64,000 nt of DNA from Bacteroidia bacterium (GTDB lineage: Bacteria > Bacteroidota > Bacteroidia > 2-12-FULL-35-15): contig JAURXZ010000030.1 in assembly GCA_030654175.1 (NCBI GenBank), forward strand, positions 1-64,000. The letters run 5' to 3'. The notes below the pieces were generated by a model. It saw nothing but the letters and a program-made list of their open reading frames with translations, did no database searches and had not been told where the DNA came from. The stretch's first letter is position 1, and every line of letters begins with the position of its first letter. Shown one piece after another: positions 25,461 through 35,026 of the stretch. The position numbers and the translations under genes are program-made.

Positions 25461-26774
25461 CTATTTAACAATCCCGCCACTCAATTTCAATAACTGAGTT
25501 TCAGAAATTTTAGCATTGAAACGAGAATCAGACAATCGTTTAATAGAACCTTCATAGCTTTCCTGGGCAATTTTCAATTCAATAGAAGTGCTTGCCCCCA
25601 ATCTAAAACGTTCCAATGCTATTTCTAAATTTTCTTTTGCAAGCAGTTGATTTTCTTCTTCCAATTTTAAAATAGCAATATCATCCTGATTCTTTTTAAA
25701 TGCTTTCATTAAATTTAATTGAGTTATTGTTTTCAGATTTTCAAATTCATAAGTTGAATTTTCTAAATTCAACTGCAAATTTTTGACATTGTTGGATGTA
25801 TTAAAACCATTAAAAATGGTCCAACTGGCAGTGAACCCCAAATTCAATCCAAGGTTTTGATTGAGCAATGAAAAACCGGCCTGATTTTGAGACCGGCTAA
25901 AAATATAATTGGCATTCAAATTTAATTTCGGATAAGCCACTGATTTCCCTTCTTTGATCATATACCTGGAAATTTCAATATTTTTTTGCGCGAACAGCAA
26001 ATCGGAATTATTCGTCATAATCGCATTTTTCAAATCATCGTATTTATATGGACTCATCAGTGGAATGCTATCAAAAACATCAAGGTCCTGCTCAACAGGC
26101 TGAATCAATAATTGATTGAGGTTGGCTTTTGAATCATATAATAAAGTGTTTTGCCTCATCAAATTTGATTTCATTGCATTGAGATCCACTTTTGCCTGTA
26201 AAACATCGGCTTTTGAAATAGCTCCTATATCAAACTTTTTCTGAGCAATTTTTAAACGCTCTTCCGAAACAATCATATTTTCTTTTAACCCGATTATTAA
26301 TTGCTTTTGCATTGCAATACTATAATATGAAGTTATCACCTTCACTATCGTATTTTCAATTTCAATTTTTGCATTTAATTCACCCATACGCTCTAACTCT
26401 TGCAGTTTTTCATGGGTTGCGAACATTTTCATTCCATCAAAAACGGTCCAGGTCAAATAGGCACCGGTGGTGATATTTTTAGATTGCACACCATTTTTAT
26501 CTACAACCAAACCGTTCGAAAACTCTTGTTTAGTTGCATTGTTAGCCAAAATTCCTGAAGCATTCAAATCTATTCTTGGCAACATTCCGGCATTACCTAA
26601 CGTATTATTATTTGAGTTTTGTATGGCCAGATTTTTTGAAATAACAATATCATAATTATTTTTCAGAGCCATTTCAATCGCATTCTCAATAGTCATCTTC
26701 TGACCTTGCGCTCCTGCGGTTGCGGTAATAAACAATAAAAAAATCAGTATCTTAAACAATCTATTTAACTTCAT
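25461..26774 (-). CDS. TolC-family outer-membrane efflux protein
   Basis: A 437-residue protein with a signal peptide (about 1-22, ending TAGAQ). It has two repeats of the outer-membrane-factor domain with long heptad helices (around 115-225 and 320-420) and small strand-rich parts between. It trimerises into a channel-tunnel through the outer membrane for the RND pump encoded just upstream; the start codon lies inside the end of that gene (14-bp overlap). Confidence 0.88.
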   Translation of the reverse strand: MKLNRLFKILIFLLFITATAGAQGQKMTIENAIEMALKNNYDIVISKNLAIQNSNNNTLGNAGMLPRIDLNASGILANNATKQEFSNGLVVDKNGVQSKNITTGAYLTWTVFDGMKMFATHEKLQELERMGELNAKIEIENTIVKVITSYYSIAMQKQLIIGLKENMIVSEERLKIAQKKFDIGAISKADVLQAKVDLNAMKSNLMRQNTLLYDSKANLNQLLIQPVEQDLDVFDSIPLMSPYKYDDLKNAIMTNNSDLLFAQKNIEISRYMIKEGKSVAYPKLNLNANYIFSRSQNQAGFSLLNQNLGLNLGFTASWTIFNGFNTSNNVKNLQLNLENSTYEFENLKTITQLNLMKAFKKNQDDIAILKLEEENQLLAKENLEIALERFRLGASTSIELKIAQESYEGSIKRLSDSRFNAKISETQLLKLSGGIVK

Positions 26775-29700
26775 GCTTGTGTTCTTTTGAGAAATAAGAG
26801 TAAATAGCAGGTATTACAAACAAGGTTAATACAAGCGAAAATAAAATACCACCAACAATTACGATACCCATGGCCATGCGGCTTATGGATCCGGCTCCCA
26901 GTGACAAAGCAATTGGCATTGCACCTAACGCGGTGGCAATACTGGTCATTAAGATGGGACGCAAACGTGCAGCAGAAGCCTCCTGTATAGCTTCACGCAC
27001 AGTTCTCCCCTTTTCTTTTAACTGATTTGCAAATTCAACAATTAAAATTCCATTTTTTGTTACCAATCCAATCAACATGATAATACCTATCTGACTAAAA
27101 ATATTTAAGGTCTGATTAAAATACCATAATGATAACAATGCTCCGCAAAGCGCTAATGGAACGGTTAGCATGATAATGAAAGGATCAATAAAACTTTCGA
27201 ATTGCGCAGCCAGTACTAAATAAATAATTAATAATGCAAGAACAAACGCAAACATCACGTTGGAAGAACTTTCAGAAAAATCTCGTGAAGGCCCGGTTAA
27301 TGCAGTTGAAAAAGAATCATCTAAAATTTTGTCCGATATAATTTCCATTTCTTTAATACCATCACCAATGGTTTTACCGGGCGCTAAACCTGCCGAAACT
27401 GTTGCCGACTGGTAACGATTATAATGATATAATTGTGGCGGACTACTCTGCTCTTCAATAGTTACCACGTTGTCCAACTGTATCATTTCTCCTTTATTAT
27501 TTTTGGTGTACATAGATTTTAAGTCGAGTGGTTCATTACGTTTGGCGCGTTCAAACTGGCCGATCACCTGGTATTGTTTTCCATCCATGTTAAAATAGCT
27601 GAAACGCTGACCGCTCAATCCCAACTGTAAGGTTTGAGCAATATCGCTCACCGATATTCCTATTCCGGCAGCTTTCTCCCTGTCGATGGTAATATTTAAT
27701 TCCGGTTTATTAAATTTCAGATTCACATCTACACCTTGAAACACTTTGCTTTTATTAGCTTCTTCTAAAAACAACGGCAATTTATCTTTTAGCTTTGCAA
27801 AATTGGGCGCCTGCAGTACAAACTGAACAGGCAAACCACCACGTGAACCACCTGATGAAATAGTTTGCTCCTGAATCACGAAGGTTTTTGCTTCAGGAAA
27901 AGCTTTTGTTGATCTGGTTATATAATCTGCAATTTGTTGTTGGGACCTTTTTCGTTCATTCGGTTCGGTTAATGCTAATCTCACAAAACCGGAGTTTACC
28001 GAACCGGAACCAATAAATCCGGGAGCTGTTACAGTTAAACAAATTCTTTTTTCGGGAATAGAATCATTTATAAAATCAGTAAATTTCAAAATATAGGCAT
28101 CAGTATATTCATACGAGGCCCCTTCCGGAGCAGTAATGGAAACCCTGAACCAACTGCGATCTTCAAGAGGCGCCAACTCCGATTGCAACGAACTTCCAAT
28201 TACAAAAATGAGACCTATACTTGAAATAATAATTACAAAAGCCAGCCAGCGCTTTTTCATAAATCGTGTAAGTGCATTATCATACCCATTTACCATCTTC
28301 ACAAAATAGGGTTCAGTAAGTTCATAAAAACGACTTTTCTTAGGAACCTTTCTTACCATATATGCATTGAGCATTGGAGTCAAAGTCAGCGATACGAATG
28401 CTGAAATTAAAACTGCACCCGCTATCACAACACCAAACTCGCGAAACAATCTTCCAACAAAACCTTCCAGAAAGATCACCGGCATAAATACCGCGGCCAA
28501 CGTGATGGATGTAGAAATTACAGCAAAGAAAATTTCTTTAGCTCCTTTATGAGCCGCTTCAACAGGATCCATTCCATCCTCTATCTTTTTGTAAATATTT
28601 TCGGTAACAACAATTCCATCATCTACCACCAGGCCGGTTGCTAAAACAATTGCCAATAGGGTGAGAACGTTGATAGAATAGTCCATCATATACATTATAA
28701 AAAATGCCCCTATCAATGAAACAGGAATATCAATTAGCGGGCGGAAGGCAACTAACCAATCACGAAAGAATAAATAAATAATTAATATAACAAGTACAAT
28801 TGCTATGATCAATGTCTCCTTTACCTCAAGAATAGAGCGTTTCACAAATTTTGTATTGTCAAGGGCAATACCCAAATGAAAATCTTTAGGAAGGTCTTTT
28901 TTGATCTGTTCAACGCGTTTATAAAACTCATCGGCTATTGCAATGTAATTTGCACCCGGCTGAGGAACCACTCCTAAACCAATCATTGGAACGCCCGACT
29001 GACGAAGGATCGTTTCTTCATTTTCAGGGCCAAGTACTGCAGTTCCTATATCTTTGAATCTAATCACGCTCTCCCCATCCGAACGAATGATCATATTATT
29101 AAAACCCTCTTCATCAGTAAGCTTACCAACAGTTTTAACAGTTAACTCTGTGGTATTACCCGCCACTTTCCCGGAGGGTAATTCTACATTTTCTTTATCC
29201 AATGCCTGCTTCACATCCAATGGCGTTAAACCAAAAGCAGCAAGCTTATCAGGGTTCATCCACAGGCGCATAGCGTATTTTTTCTGACCCCATATCTGAA
29301 CTGTACTTACACCGGATATTGTTTGTAAACGCTCTGCAATCACATTTTCAGCAAAGGCACTTAATTCCAAATGGCTTTTTGTATTGCTTTGCAATGTCAA
29401 TGATAAGATTGCATCTGAGTTTGCATCCGATTTGGTAACAGTGGGTAAGCCATCAATATCCTGGGGTAATTGCCGAACAGATTGCGATACTTTATCACGC
29501 ACATCATTTGCTGCCGCTTCAATGTTTGCATCTAAATTGAACTCTACTGTTATTGTACTTGAACCCTGGTTGCTTGAAGAGGAGATACTTCTCACTCCTT
29601 CAATTCCGTTCAATACTTTTTCAAGTGGCTCAGTAATTTGTGATTCGATCACATCTGCATTGGCTCCGGCATAATTTGTTTTTACTGTAATAATTGGTGG

Positions 29701-29823
29701 ATCAATAGATGGGTATTCCCGTACACCCAAGTAATTATATCCGATAGCACCGAACAAAACAATAATAATTGACATTACGATTGCAAGTACCGGTCTGTTT
29801 ATACTTATGGATGAAATATTCAT
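26761..29823 (-). CDS. RND efflux pump inner-membrane transporter (AcrB/HAE1 type)
   Basis: A 1020-residue proton-driven exporter. The first helix is preceded by SINRPVLAIVMS, followed by a porter domain, helices 2-6, the second porter half, and helices 7-12. The proton relay is intact: the Asp pair in GLVVDDGIVV and Lys in IGLVTKNGILIVEF. The AcrB-like type points to hydrophobic drugs or similar substrates rather than metal ions. The adaptor gene lies 7 bases upstream and the TolC gene overlaps its end. Confidence 0.93.
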   Translation of the reverse strand: MNISSISINRPVLAIVMSIIIVLFGAIGYNYLGVREYPSIDPPIITVKTNYAGANADVIESQITEPLEKVLNGIEGVRSISSSSNQGSSTITVEFNLDANIEAAANDVRDKVSQSVRQLPQDIDGLPTVTKSDANSDAILSLTLQSNTKSHLELSAFAENVIAERLQTISGVSTVQIWGQKKYAMRLWMNPDKLAAFGLTPLDVKQALDKENVELPSGKVAGNTTELTVKTVGKLTDEEGFNNMIIRSDGESVIRFKDIGTAVLGPENEETILRQSGVPMIGLGVVPQPGANYIAIADEFYKRVEQIKKDLPKDFHLGIALDNTKFVKRSILEVKETLIIAIVLVILIIYLFFRDWLVAFRPLIDIPVSLIGAFFIMYMMDYSINVLTLLAIVLATGLVVDDGIVVTENIYKKIEDGMDPVEAAHKGAKEIFFAVISTSITLAAVFMPVIFLEGFVGRLFREFGVVIAGAVLISAFVSLTLTPMLNAYMVRKVPKKSRFYELTEPYFVKMVNGYDNALTRFMKKRWLAFVIIISSIGLIFVIGSSLQSELAPLEDRSWFRVSITAPEGASYEYTDAYILKFTDFINDSIPEKRICLTVTAPGFIGSGSVNSGFVRLALTEPNERKRSQQQIADYITRSTKAFPEAKTFVIQEQTISSGGSRGGLPVQFVLQAPNFAKLKDKLPLFLEEANKSKVFQGVDVNLKFNKPELNITIDREKAAGIGISVSDIAQTLQLGLSGQRFSYFNMDGKQYQVIGQFERAKRNEPLDLKSMYTKNNKGEMIQLDNVVTIEEQSSPPQLYHYNRYQSATVSAGLAPGKTIGDGIKEMEIISDKILDDSFSTALTGPSRDFSESSSNVMFAFVLALLIIYLVLAAQFESFIDPFIIMLTVPLALCGALLSLWYFNQTLNIFSQIGIIMLIGLVTKNGILIVEFANQLKEKGRTVREAIQEASAARLRPILMTSIATALGAMPIALSLGAGSISRMAMGIVIVGGILFSLVLTLFVIPAIYSYFSKEHKHEVK

Positions 29824-29830
29824 TCTTTAT

Positions 29831-30889
29831 TTACTTTATTTCAGTTATTTTAACAGCTGATCCCGGCTTTAATTGCATAATACCGGTTGTTACAATTGTA
29901 TCACCAAAAACTAAACCATCCGTTATCTGGATCTTCGCTTCTGTTCTTAAGCCCGTTTCAACTTTTACGAATTCAGCTTTTCCATTATTAATACGATAAA
30001 CCTTTTTCCCCCTAAGATCAGGAATGATGGCCTCTGTAGGAATCATAATTGCATCGTTAATAGCGTTCAATGATAATTGAACCCGTGCAAATGCACCTGG
30101 ATAAATAGTTCCATCACTGTTTGGGCAAATAGCCCTTACTCGTAATGTACGCGTTGTAACGTCTATTCTAGGCTCTACAGCAAACACTTCACCTATATAG
30201 CTTTTTTTATTTCCTTCAATTGTAAAAGCCACTTTATCACCTTTTTTCACCACATCAGAATAACGCTCAGAAACAGAAAAATCTATTTTAACAGGATTGA
30301 TCTGCTGAATTGTTGCAATAACGGTCCCAACAGTAACATAAGCACCTTCACTTACATTTTTCAATCCAACAAGTCCATTGAATGGAGCACGTATTTCCGT
30401 TTTTGCAATTTGTGATTGCAGGTATTCCATATCTGCTTTTATGGTATTTACTTTATTTTGAATTACCTCAAAATCCTCCTGACTGATAGCATTAATTTTC
30501 AGTAATTCCTGTTGGCGCTTTAGTTGAGTTTCCGAAAGATCCTTCTCTAATTGAAACTTTTTTAATTGTGCCTGAAAATCGGCATCATTGATCTTCACCA
30601 ACAACTGTCCCTTTGCTACAGAAGAACCTTCTTTTAACAAAAGTTGAATAATTTTACCGGCAATTTCCGGCTTCAATTCTGCTTCCTCATTTGCCAATAT
30701 GGTACCTGATGCATAAATAGTATTCTCCAGCTTCTCTGCTTTTATTACAAAGGCTGATACTATATTAGTACCACTTTTGGTTTGCTTAAGGCTGTTAGTA
30801 GTCACTGAGTGAGATGGAAATAAAAAAAATTTTACCGCCAGCAATGCGCCAATAACACTTATAATTATTAAAATGTTTTTAATATTCAT
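29831..30889 (-). CDS. RND efflux periplasmic adaptor (membrane-fusion protein)
   Basis: A 352-residue adaptor anchored by an N-terminal helix (about 5-25). The lipoyl-like half motifs are near 60-95 (LKPEIAGKIIQLLLKEGSSV) and after the hairpin near 165-185 (IRAPFNGLVGLKNVSEG), with a coiled-coil hairpin between them and beta-barrel and membrane-proximal domains behind. It bridges the RND transporter and TolC across the periplasm. It lies 6 bases after the MarR gene, so regulator and pump share one transcript. Confidence 0.9.
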   Translation of the reverse strand: MNIKNILIIISVIGALLAVKFFLFPSHSVTTNSLKQTKSGTNIVSAFVIKAEKLENTIYASGTILANEEAELKPEIAGKIIQLLLKEGSSVAKGQLLVKINDADFQAQLKKFQLEKDLSETQLKRQQELLKINAISQEDFEVIQNKVNTIKADMEYLQSQIAKTEIRAPFNGLVGLKNVSEGAYVTVGTVIATIQQINPVKIDFSVSERYSDVVKKGDKVAFTIEGNKKSYIGEVFAVEPRIDVTTRTLRVRAICPNSDGTIYPGAFARVQLSLNAINDAIMIPTEAIIPDLRGKKVYRINNGKAEFVKVETGLRTEAKIQITDGLVFGDTIVTTGIMQLKPGSAVKITEIK

Positions 30890-30895
30890 TCTTAC

Positions 30896-31375
30896 TTATT
30901 TTTTGATTTTTATATCTACTACGTTAACAGGTAAATTTTTCAGATTTAGAATAATTTTTTCTATAAACCCTTTAAACAATTCCTGATCATTCTTACTGAA
31001 TCCTTTTAATGCTATTTTATTCATCTGAGTAATTCCGTCATGAATTTCAGGCATTATTTTTTTTGCTTTGGGAGTGAGTTGAATAATATGCTCTCTTCTA
31101 TCCTTTGGATTAACCGCCCGCGTAATCATGCCCTTTGTGACCAGGTAATCCAGCACTCTTACCATTTCCACCTTATCAATTTTTAACAGATCAGATAAAT
31201 ATTGCTGCGTACATTTTTCTTTTGCTTTATCAATTGCTACCATAGTGGTAAAATGACGATCAATGCCAATGTGCTCTATTTTTTTGCTTAAAGCGCCCCA
31301 ATAGGTTTTGGTAATCACAGCCATTGCCCTTCCAAGAGGATGCTCGCAAAGTTGTTTGTCTTTTTCAGAAATCAT
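30896..31375 (-). CDS. MarR-family transcriptional regulator of the efflux operon
   Basis: A 159-residue winged-helix dimer. The start at 31375 (MISEKDKQLCEHP) is chosen since a promoter box lies directly before it. The recognition region CTQQYLSDLLKIDKVEMVRVLDYLVTKGMITR and the wing NPKDRREHIIQLT (about 60-105) are typical MarR. It probably represses its own operon (adaptor, RND pump, TolC) until a toxic compound binds. Confidence 0.87.
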   Translation of the reverse strand: MISEKDKQLCEHPLGRAMAVITKTYWGALSKKIEHIGIDRHFTTMVAIDKAKEKCTQQYLSDLLKIDKVEMVRVLDYLVTKGMITRAVNPKDRREHIIQLTPKAKKIMPEIHDGITQMNKIALKGFSKNDQELFKGFIEKIILNLKNLPVNVVDIKIKK

Positions 31376-31379
31376 GCTG

Positions 31380-31387
31380 CAAAAGTA
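31380..31387 (-). promoter_or_regulatory. -7 box of the MarR-efflux operon, probably leaderless
   Basis: On the minus strand TACTTTTG ends only 4 bases before the ATG, so transcription likely starts at or near the start codon. A TTG stands about 21 bases upstream, within the candidate operator. Confidence 0.55.
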
Positions 31388-31403
31388 GTTAAAAACATTA
31401 ACA

Positions 31404-31418
31404 GTTAACAATGTTAAC
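31404..31418. promoter_or_regulatory. Candidate MarR operator
   Basis: GTTAAC-aat-GTTAAC is a near-perfect 15-bp palindrome placed over the -33 region of the operon promoter, a position suited for autorepression. A further TTAA-rich half site is at 31398-31402. Confidence 0.5.
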
Positions 31419-31423
31419 TAATT

Positions 31424-32374
31424 TTAACGTATCTCTTTCCATACTAATGAGGCAGCGCCAAGTATAGCGGCATCATTTTCTGATAGCCGGGAGGGGAGGA
31501 TTTTTATTTTGTTCTTATAAATATTTAAAAGATTTTTCTCAAAACTTTCAATGGTTGGTTTAAAAATAAAGTCACCTGCAAGCGCTAAACCTCCAAATAA
31601 AAAAATTGCCTGCGGACTGGTATATGCAACACTATTCGCTAATGCTAAGCCAAGAATATCTCCTGTATAATTAAAGGCTTCTATCGCATTTTTATCTCCT
31701 GATACTGCTCTATCATAAATGTATTTTGCATCAACAACCTTTCCTGCAATTTCAGTTTCACCGGTATTACGCAGAAGCATATCTGAATAGGTTCGTTTGA
31801 TAGCAGTTGCGGAACAATAAGTTTCAAGGCAGCCTTTCCTTCCACATCCGCATTGCCTTCCATCAGGGAACATAATTACGTGCCCTATTTCTCCGGCAAA
31901 ACTATCATGTCCATAAACCATTCCCCCGTTTACTACAATGCCACTACCTACACCTGTTCCAAGAGTAATAAAAATAAAGTCTTTCATCCCTTTGGCCCCC
32001 CCGAATAACATTTCCCCTATCGCAGCAGCATTTGCATCATTGGTTAAAATCACTTTACATTTTAATCTATCTGAAAACAACCCGGCAAGTGGAATAATCC
32101 CTTTCCATTTTAAGTTAGCAGCCTGCTCAATGGTTCCTTTAAAATAATTTCCATTCGGTGCGCCAATTCCAACTCCGGCTAATTCATAGTTCTGAGAAAA
32201 CTCAAGGAAATACTTTTCAATATGTTCAGATATGGCCGCAACAAGATTTTCCGGTAAAGCAAAATGTGCAGTAGGAATTGCTTCCTTAAACAGTATGTTC
32301 CCGGCAGAATCTACTAAACCAAATACGGTATTGGTTCCGCCTATATCAATGCCCGCTACCAGTTGTTGCGTCAT
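31424..32374 (-). CDS. ROK-family sugar kinase (glucokinase-like)
   Basis: About 316 residues. The start may be 32374 or the ATG six bases before. The ATP-binding motif GIDIGGTNTVFGLVD is at the N-terminus, the substrate stretch AGVGIGAPN near 70, the catalytic Asp in LTNDANAAAIGE near 113, and the ROK zinc motif C-G-C-G-x-x-G-C-L-E near 185. It phosphorylates glucose or a similar hexose. Its gene overlaps the end of the sugar permease gene by about 30 bases, so the two are co-translated and the permease probably supplies its substrate. Confidence 0.85.
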   Translation of the reverse strand: MTQQLVAGIDIGGTNTVFGLVDSAGNILFKEAIPTAHFALPENLVAAISEHIEKYFLEFSQNYELAGVGIGAPNGNYFKGTIEQAANLKWKGIIPLAGLFSDRLKCKVILTNDANAAAIGEMLFGGAKGMKDFIFITLGTGVGSGIVVNGGMVYGHDSFAGEIGHVIMFPDGRQCGCGRKGCLETYCSATAIKRTYSDMLLRNTGETEIAGKVVDAKYIYDRAVSGDKNAIEAFNYTGDILGLALANSVAYTSPQAIFLFGGLALAGDFIFKPTIESFEKNLLNIYKNKIKILPSRLSENDAAILGAASLVWKEIR

Positions 32375-33992
32375 AATCAATGCCTTTGTTTATTAATACC
32401 TTTTTCACTTTCCATGCATACCATGTTAAATAAATAAAACAAAAAACCGGTATGATATAGGAAATATGTATATCCGTATAATCAGCCAACAATCCTTGCA
32501 TTGGCGGTATAAAGGCACCACCCAGGATCATCATAATTAAAAAACCGGATGCCTGGCTGGTGTATTTCCCCAAACCTGCAATAGCCAATGAAAAAATGCA
32601 AGGCCACATGATCGAACAAAACAAACCTCCGCTCAAAAATGCATAAACACCAAGTGTTCCAGTACTCAGCAAACCAATTATCATTGAAAGGGTACCCAAC
32701 ACTCCAAATATCATTAATGTTAATGCGGGCTTTTGTTTGCCAATCATAAATCCTCCAATTAAAATAGCAACACAAATTGCATATAAAAAGAAACTGCTTA
32801 CATCAGCACCGCTCACATGGTTCATGAACAAAACCAAACTCAATGCTACAAACGGAATAACAAGAGTTAAAATAGTGTTAGCAGTTTTTTTGAGATTAAA
32901 AAAACCGATTGCCCCGGTCCAGCGCCCAATCATTAAACTCCCCCAATACAAAGAAATAAAGGGTCCGATCTGAGAATCATCAAGGCCACCGAATTCAGGT
33001 GTTTTAAGTAAGGTTCCTAAATTACTTTGAATGGTCACTTCCACCCCAACATAAATAAAAATTGCTATCATTCCCAATGTAACTTGGGGATAAGAAGTTA
33101 ACTCAAATCTGTTTTGTTTTTTTATTTTTTTGTAAAGAACATAAAGGACAAACAATAACAAAAGTAAGAACAAAGTGATACCTGATAAAAAAGCCAACTT
33201 ACTATAGTCAATACTGTTTTCTGTAACGTCTCCCGATTTATTTGTGTAAGCAAAAAACAAAAAAATTGTTATCAAAAAAATTAAGATCCCAATTATTAAA
33301 AACAATGGTTCTTTTAAAATTTTCACTTCCGAAGTATCTTCTTCTATCTCAAGTTTTTGAAATTTAGAAAACACCAGAACAAGAATTGCCAATGCAAAAG
33401 CTACCGCCAGAATCACATACAAAATATTAATAGAGCCAATGGAAACAGCCGTTTTATCTGCATCCGTAGCTATCATTTTTCCAAAAAGGGCTAAACTTAC
33501 GAGTATTGGTCCTATTGTAGTTCCCAATGAGTTTATACTTCCGGCAAAATTCAGGCGATGGGAACCGGTGGCCGGATTACCCAAATTCAAAACCAATGGA
33601 TTAGCAGACGTTTGCTGTAAAGAAAAACCCAGGGCAATAATAAAAAAAGCACCGAGAATAAACATAAACGAACCTGAATTAACTGCTGGAATCATAATGA
33701 ATGCGCCAATGATCGAAATTAGTAAACCATAAATAATTGTTTTTTTATACCCGATCTTATTAATAATATCTTTATTCAAATACAAAGAAAAAATATACAA
33801 CATTAATGAACCAATAAAATAGGCCCCATAAAAAGCACTGTCAATTAATTGTGACTGAAACTGGCTCAAAGAAAAATGTGTTTTGCAAAAGGGTATAAAG
33901 ATCCCATTTGATGCCGCCAAAAAGCCCCAAAAGAAAAACACGGATAATAATGCAATTAAAGAAGCTGGTTTAGTTGAGTTTGAATTTTCCAT
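32346..33992 (-). CDS. Glucose/galactose-type MFS permease (FucP family)
   Basis: A 548-residue, roughly 12-helix sugar:proton symporter. FucP-family marks include SVFFFWGFLAASNGIFIPF near the N-terminus, DSAFYGAYFIGSL, LGFSLQQTSANPLVLNLG, and FAGSINSLGTTIGP. The central loop (about 200-305) contains an added pair of hydrophobic segments, making it longer than the 410-440 residues of most FucP proteins. The next gene encodes the matching sugar kinase. Confidence 0.85.
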   Translation of the reverse strand: MENSNSTKPASLIALLSVFFFWGFLAASNGIFIPFCKTHFSLSQFQSQLIDSAFYGAYFIGSLMLYIFSLYLNKDIINKIGYKKTIIYGLLISIIGAFIMIPAVNSGSFMFILGAFFIIALGFSLQQTSANPLVLNLGNPATGSHRLNFAGSINSLGTTIGPILVSLALFGKMIATDADKTAVSIGSINILYVILAVAFALAILVLVFSKFQKLEIEEDTSEVKILKEPLFLIIGILIFLITIFLFFAYTNKSGDVTENSIDYSKLAFLSGITLFLLLLLFVLYVLYKKIKKQNRFELTSYPQVTLGMIAIFIYVGVEVTIQSNLGTLLKTPEFGGLDDSQIGPFISLYWGSLMIGRWTGAIGFFNLKKTANTILTLVIPFVALSLVLFMNHVSGADVSSFFLYAICVAILIGGFMIGKQKPALTLMIFGVLGTLSMIIGLLSTGTLGVYAFLSGGLFCSIMWPCIFSLAIAGLGKYTSQASGFLIMMILGGAFIPPMQGLLADYTDIHISYIIPVFCFIYLTWYAWKVKKVLINKGIDYDATTGSGH

Positions 33993-34017
33993 AAAATATA
34001 AATAAATTATTTTTTAT

Positions 34018-34047
34018 CGAAAATAAAACTAAAATGCTTAAAACAAA
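34018..34047 (-). promoter_or_regulatory. Possible promoter of the sugar permease-kinase unit
   Basis: On the minus strand TTTG (34044-34047) and TATTTTCG (34018-34025) are 18 bases apart, close to the Bacteroidetes pattern with one mismatch in the -7 box. Confidence 0.35.
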
Positions 34048-34226
34048 TCCTTTAATCAATTGTTTGTTAATACTGGATTGTTAATTACTATAATTAAGCC
34101 ACTATTCGTGATTCACTTTACACTTATTTCAGTATCTCAGGCTGGGTTTTGATACACGATCTAACGGCCCATATGCTAAAATTGGTTCAACATGACTCCA
34201 AAATTATTTTACTCATCTCTTATTCG

Positions 34227-34234
34227 TAGATTTG
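34227..34234 (+). promoter_or_regulatory. -7 box before the ferredoxin-like gene
   Basis: TAGATTTG matches TAnnTTTG and ends 14 bases before the ATG at 34249. It rules out the longer upstream reading frame start. Confidence 0.5.
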
Positions 34235-34248
34235 TAAAAAAACATACC

Positions 34249-34575
34249 ATGATTTACGACAAACACATTTTTATTTGTACAAACCAACGGGCCCCGGAAG
34301 CTCCCCGTAAAAGTTGTGGTGAAGCCCATGGGTTGGAAATAGTAGATGCTTTCAAAAAAAAACTAAAGGAATTGAATTTACCTCTTAAAATTCGTGCTCA
34401 AAAATCAGGATGTTTGGATATTTGTGATTTCGGACAAACAATAGTTATCTATCCCGAAGGTGTTTTCTATGTGGGAGTTGAATTAAATGATGTGGATGAG
34501 ATAATCAACGAACATATCATAAATAACCGGCCTGTGGAGCGATTAAGGTTGGAGAACGTAAGACAAAAGAAGTAA
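34249..34575 (+). CDS. (2Fe-2S) ferredoxin domain protein, thioredoxin-like type
   Basis: A 108-residue protein from MIYDKHIFICTN. Four cysteines suit a thioredoxin-like [2Fe-2S] cluster: FICTN (Cys10), KSCGEA (Cys23), and Cys-x3-Cys in SGCLDICDFG near 55-59. This fold occurs as free shuttle ferredoxins and as the NuoE-type domain. It is followed 6 bases later by a small unknown gene, so both are likely one unit; the electron partner is unknown. Confidence 0.8.
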   Translation: MIYDKHIFICTNQRAPEAPRKSCGEAHGLEIVDAFKKKLKELNLPLKIRAQKSGCLDICDFGQTIVIYPEGVFYVGVELNDVDEIINEHIINNRPVERLRLENVRQKK

Positions 34576-34581
34576 TAAAAG

Positions 34582-34938
34582 ATGCTAAACTTTACAGATC
34601 TCTCCAAATATATTAACCGGCTTGATTTAATTAAGGATACAGCCAATCAGATCATTAAAGATTTTGATATGTTTGGTTTGGAAATAAAATTTTCAGGTAA
34701 TGCCTTCAATGCCTATGAAGAGCTATTTGAACAAATAGAGCCACATATAGATCAACTCATCACTTCAAATCAACAAAAATTCATGAGTATTTTGTACCGT
34801 ATCGATCTGAGTGATGAACAAATAAAAAAAGCGGTAAATGAAAATTCTTCTGAGCCTTTTTCCGCTATAGTCAGCGATTTGATCATAAAAAGAGAGTTAC
34901 AAAAAGTAGTGATCAGAAACCATTATAAAACCCTCTGA
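34582..34938 (+). CDS. Small conserved-type protein of unknown function
   Basis: A 118-residue, mostly helical acidic protein without signal peptide or membrane segment. Features are an N-terminal amphipathic region with NQIIKDF, a middle part rich in Glu and Ile, and a final IIKRELQKVVIRNHY. I do not recognise a catalytic motif. Its start is 6 bases after the ferredoxin-like gene, and the 2-oxoglutarate dehydrogenase genes follow with their own promoter. Confidence 0.6.
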   Translation: MLNFTDLSKYINRLDLIKDTANQIIKDFDMFGLEIKFSGNAFNAYEELFEQIEPHIDQLITSNQQKFMSILYRIDLSDEQIKKAVNENSSEPFSAIVSDLIIKRELQKVVIRNHYKTL

Positions 34939-34992
34939 TCAACGATATTTCAAGACTGAGCCAAAATGTTTCCCTTTTACTTCTAAAAACCC

Positions 34993-35000
34993 TAAATTTG
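34993..35000 (+). promoter_or_regulatory. -7 box before the 2-oxoglutarate dehydrogenase E1 gene
   Basis: TAAATTTG matches TAnnTTTG, 26 bases before the first ATG at 35027. No convincing -33 element is visible. Confidence 0.5.
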
Positions 35001-35026
35001 CACTCTCAAAAATAGAGTGAAGAAGC

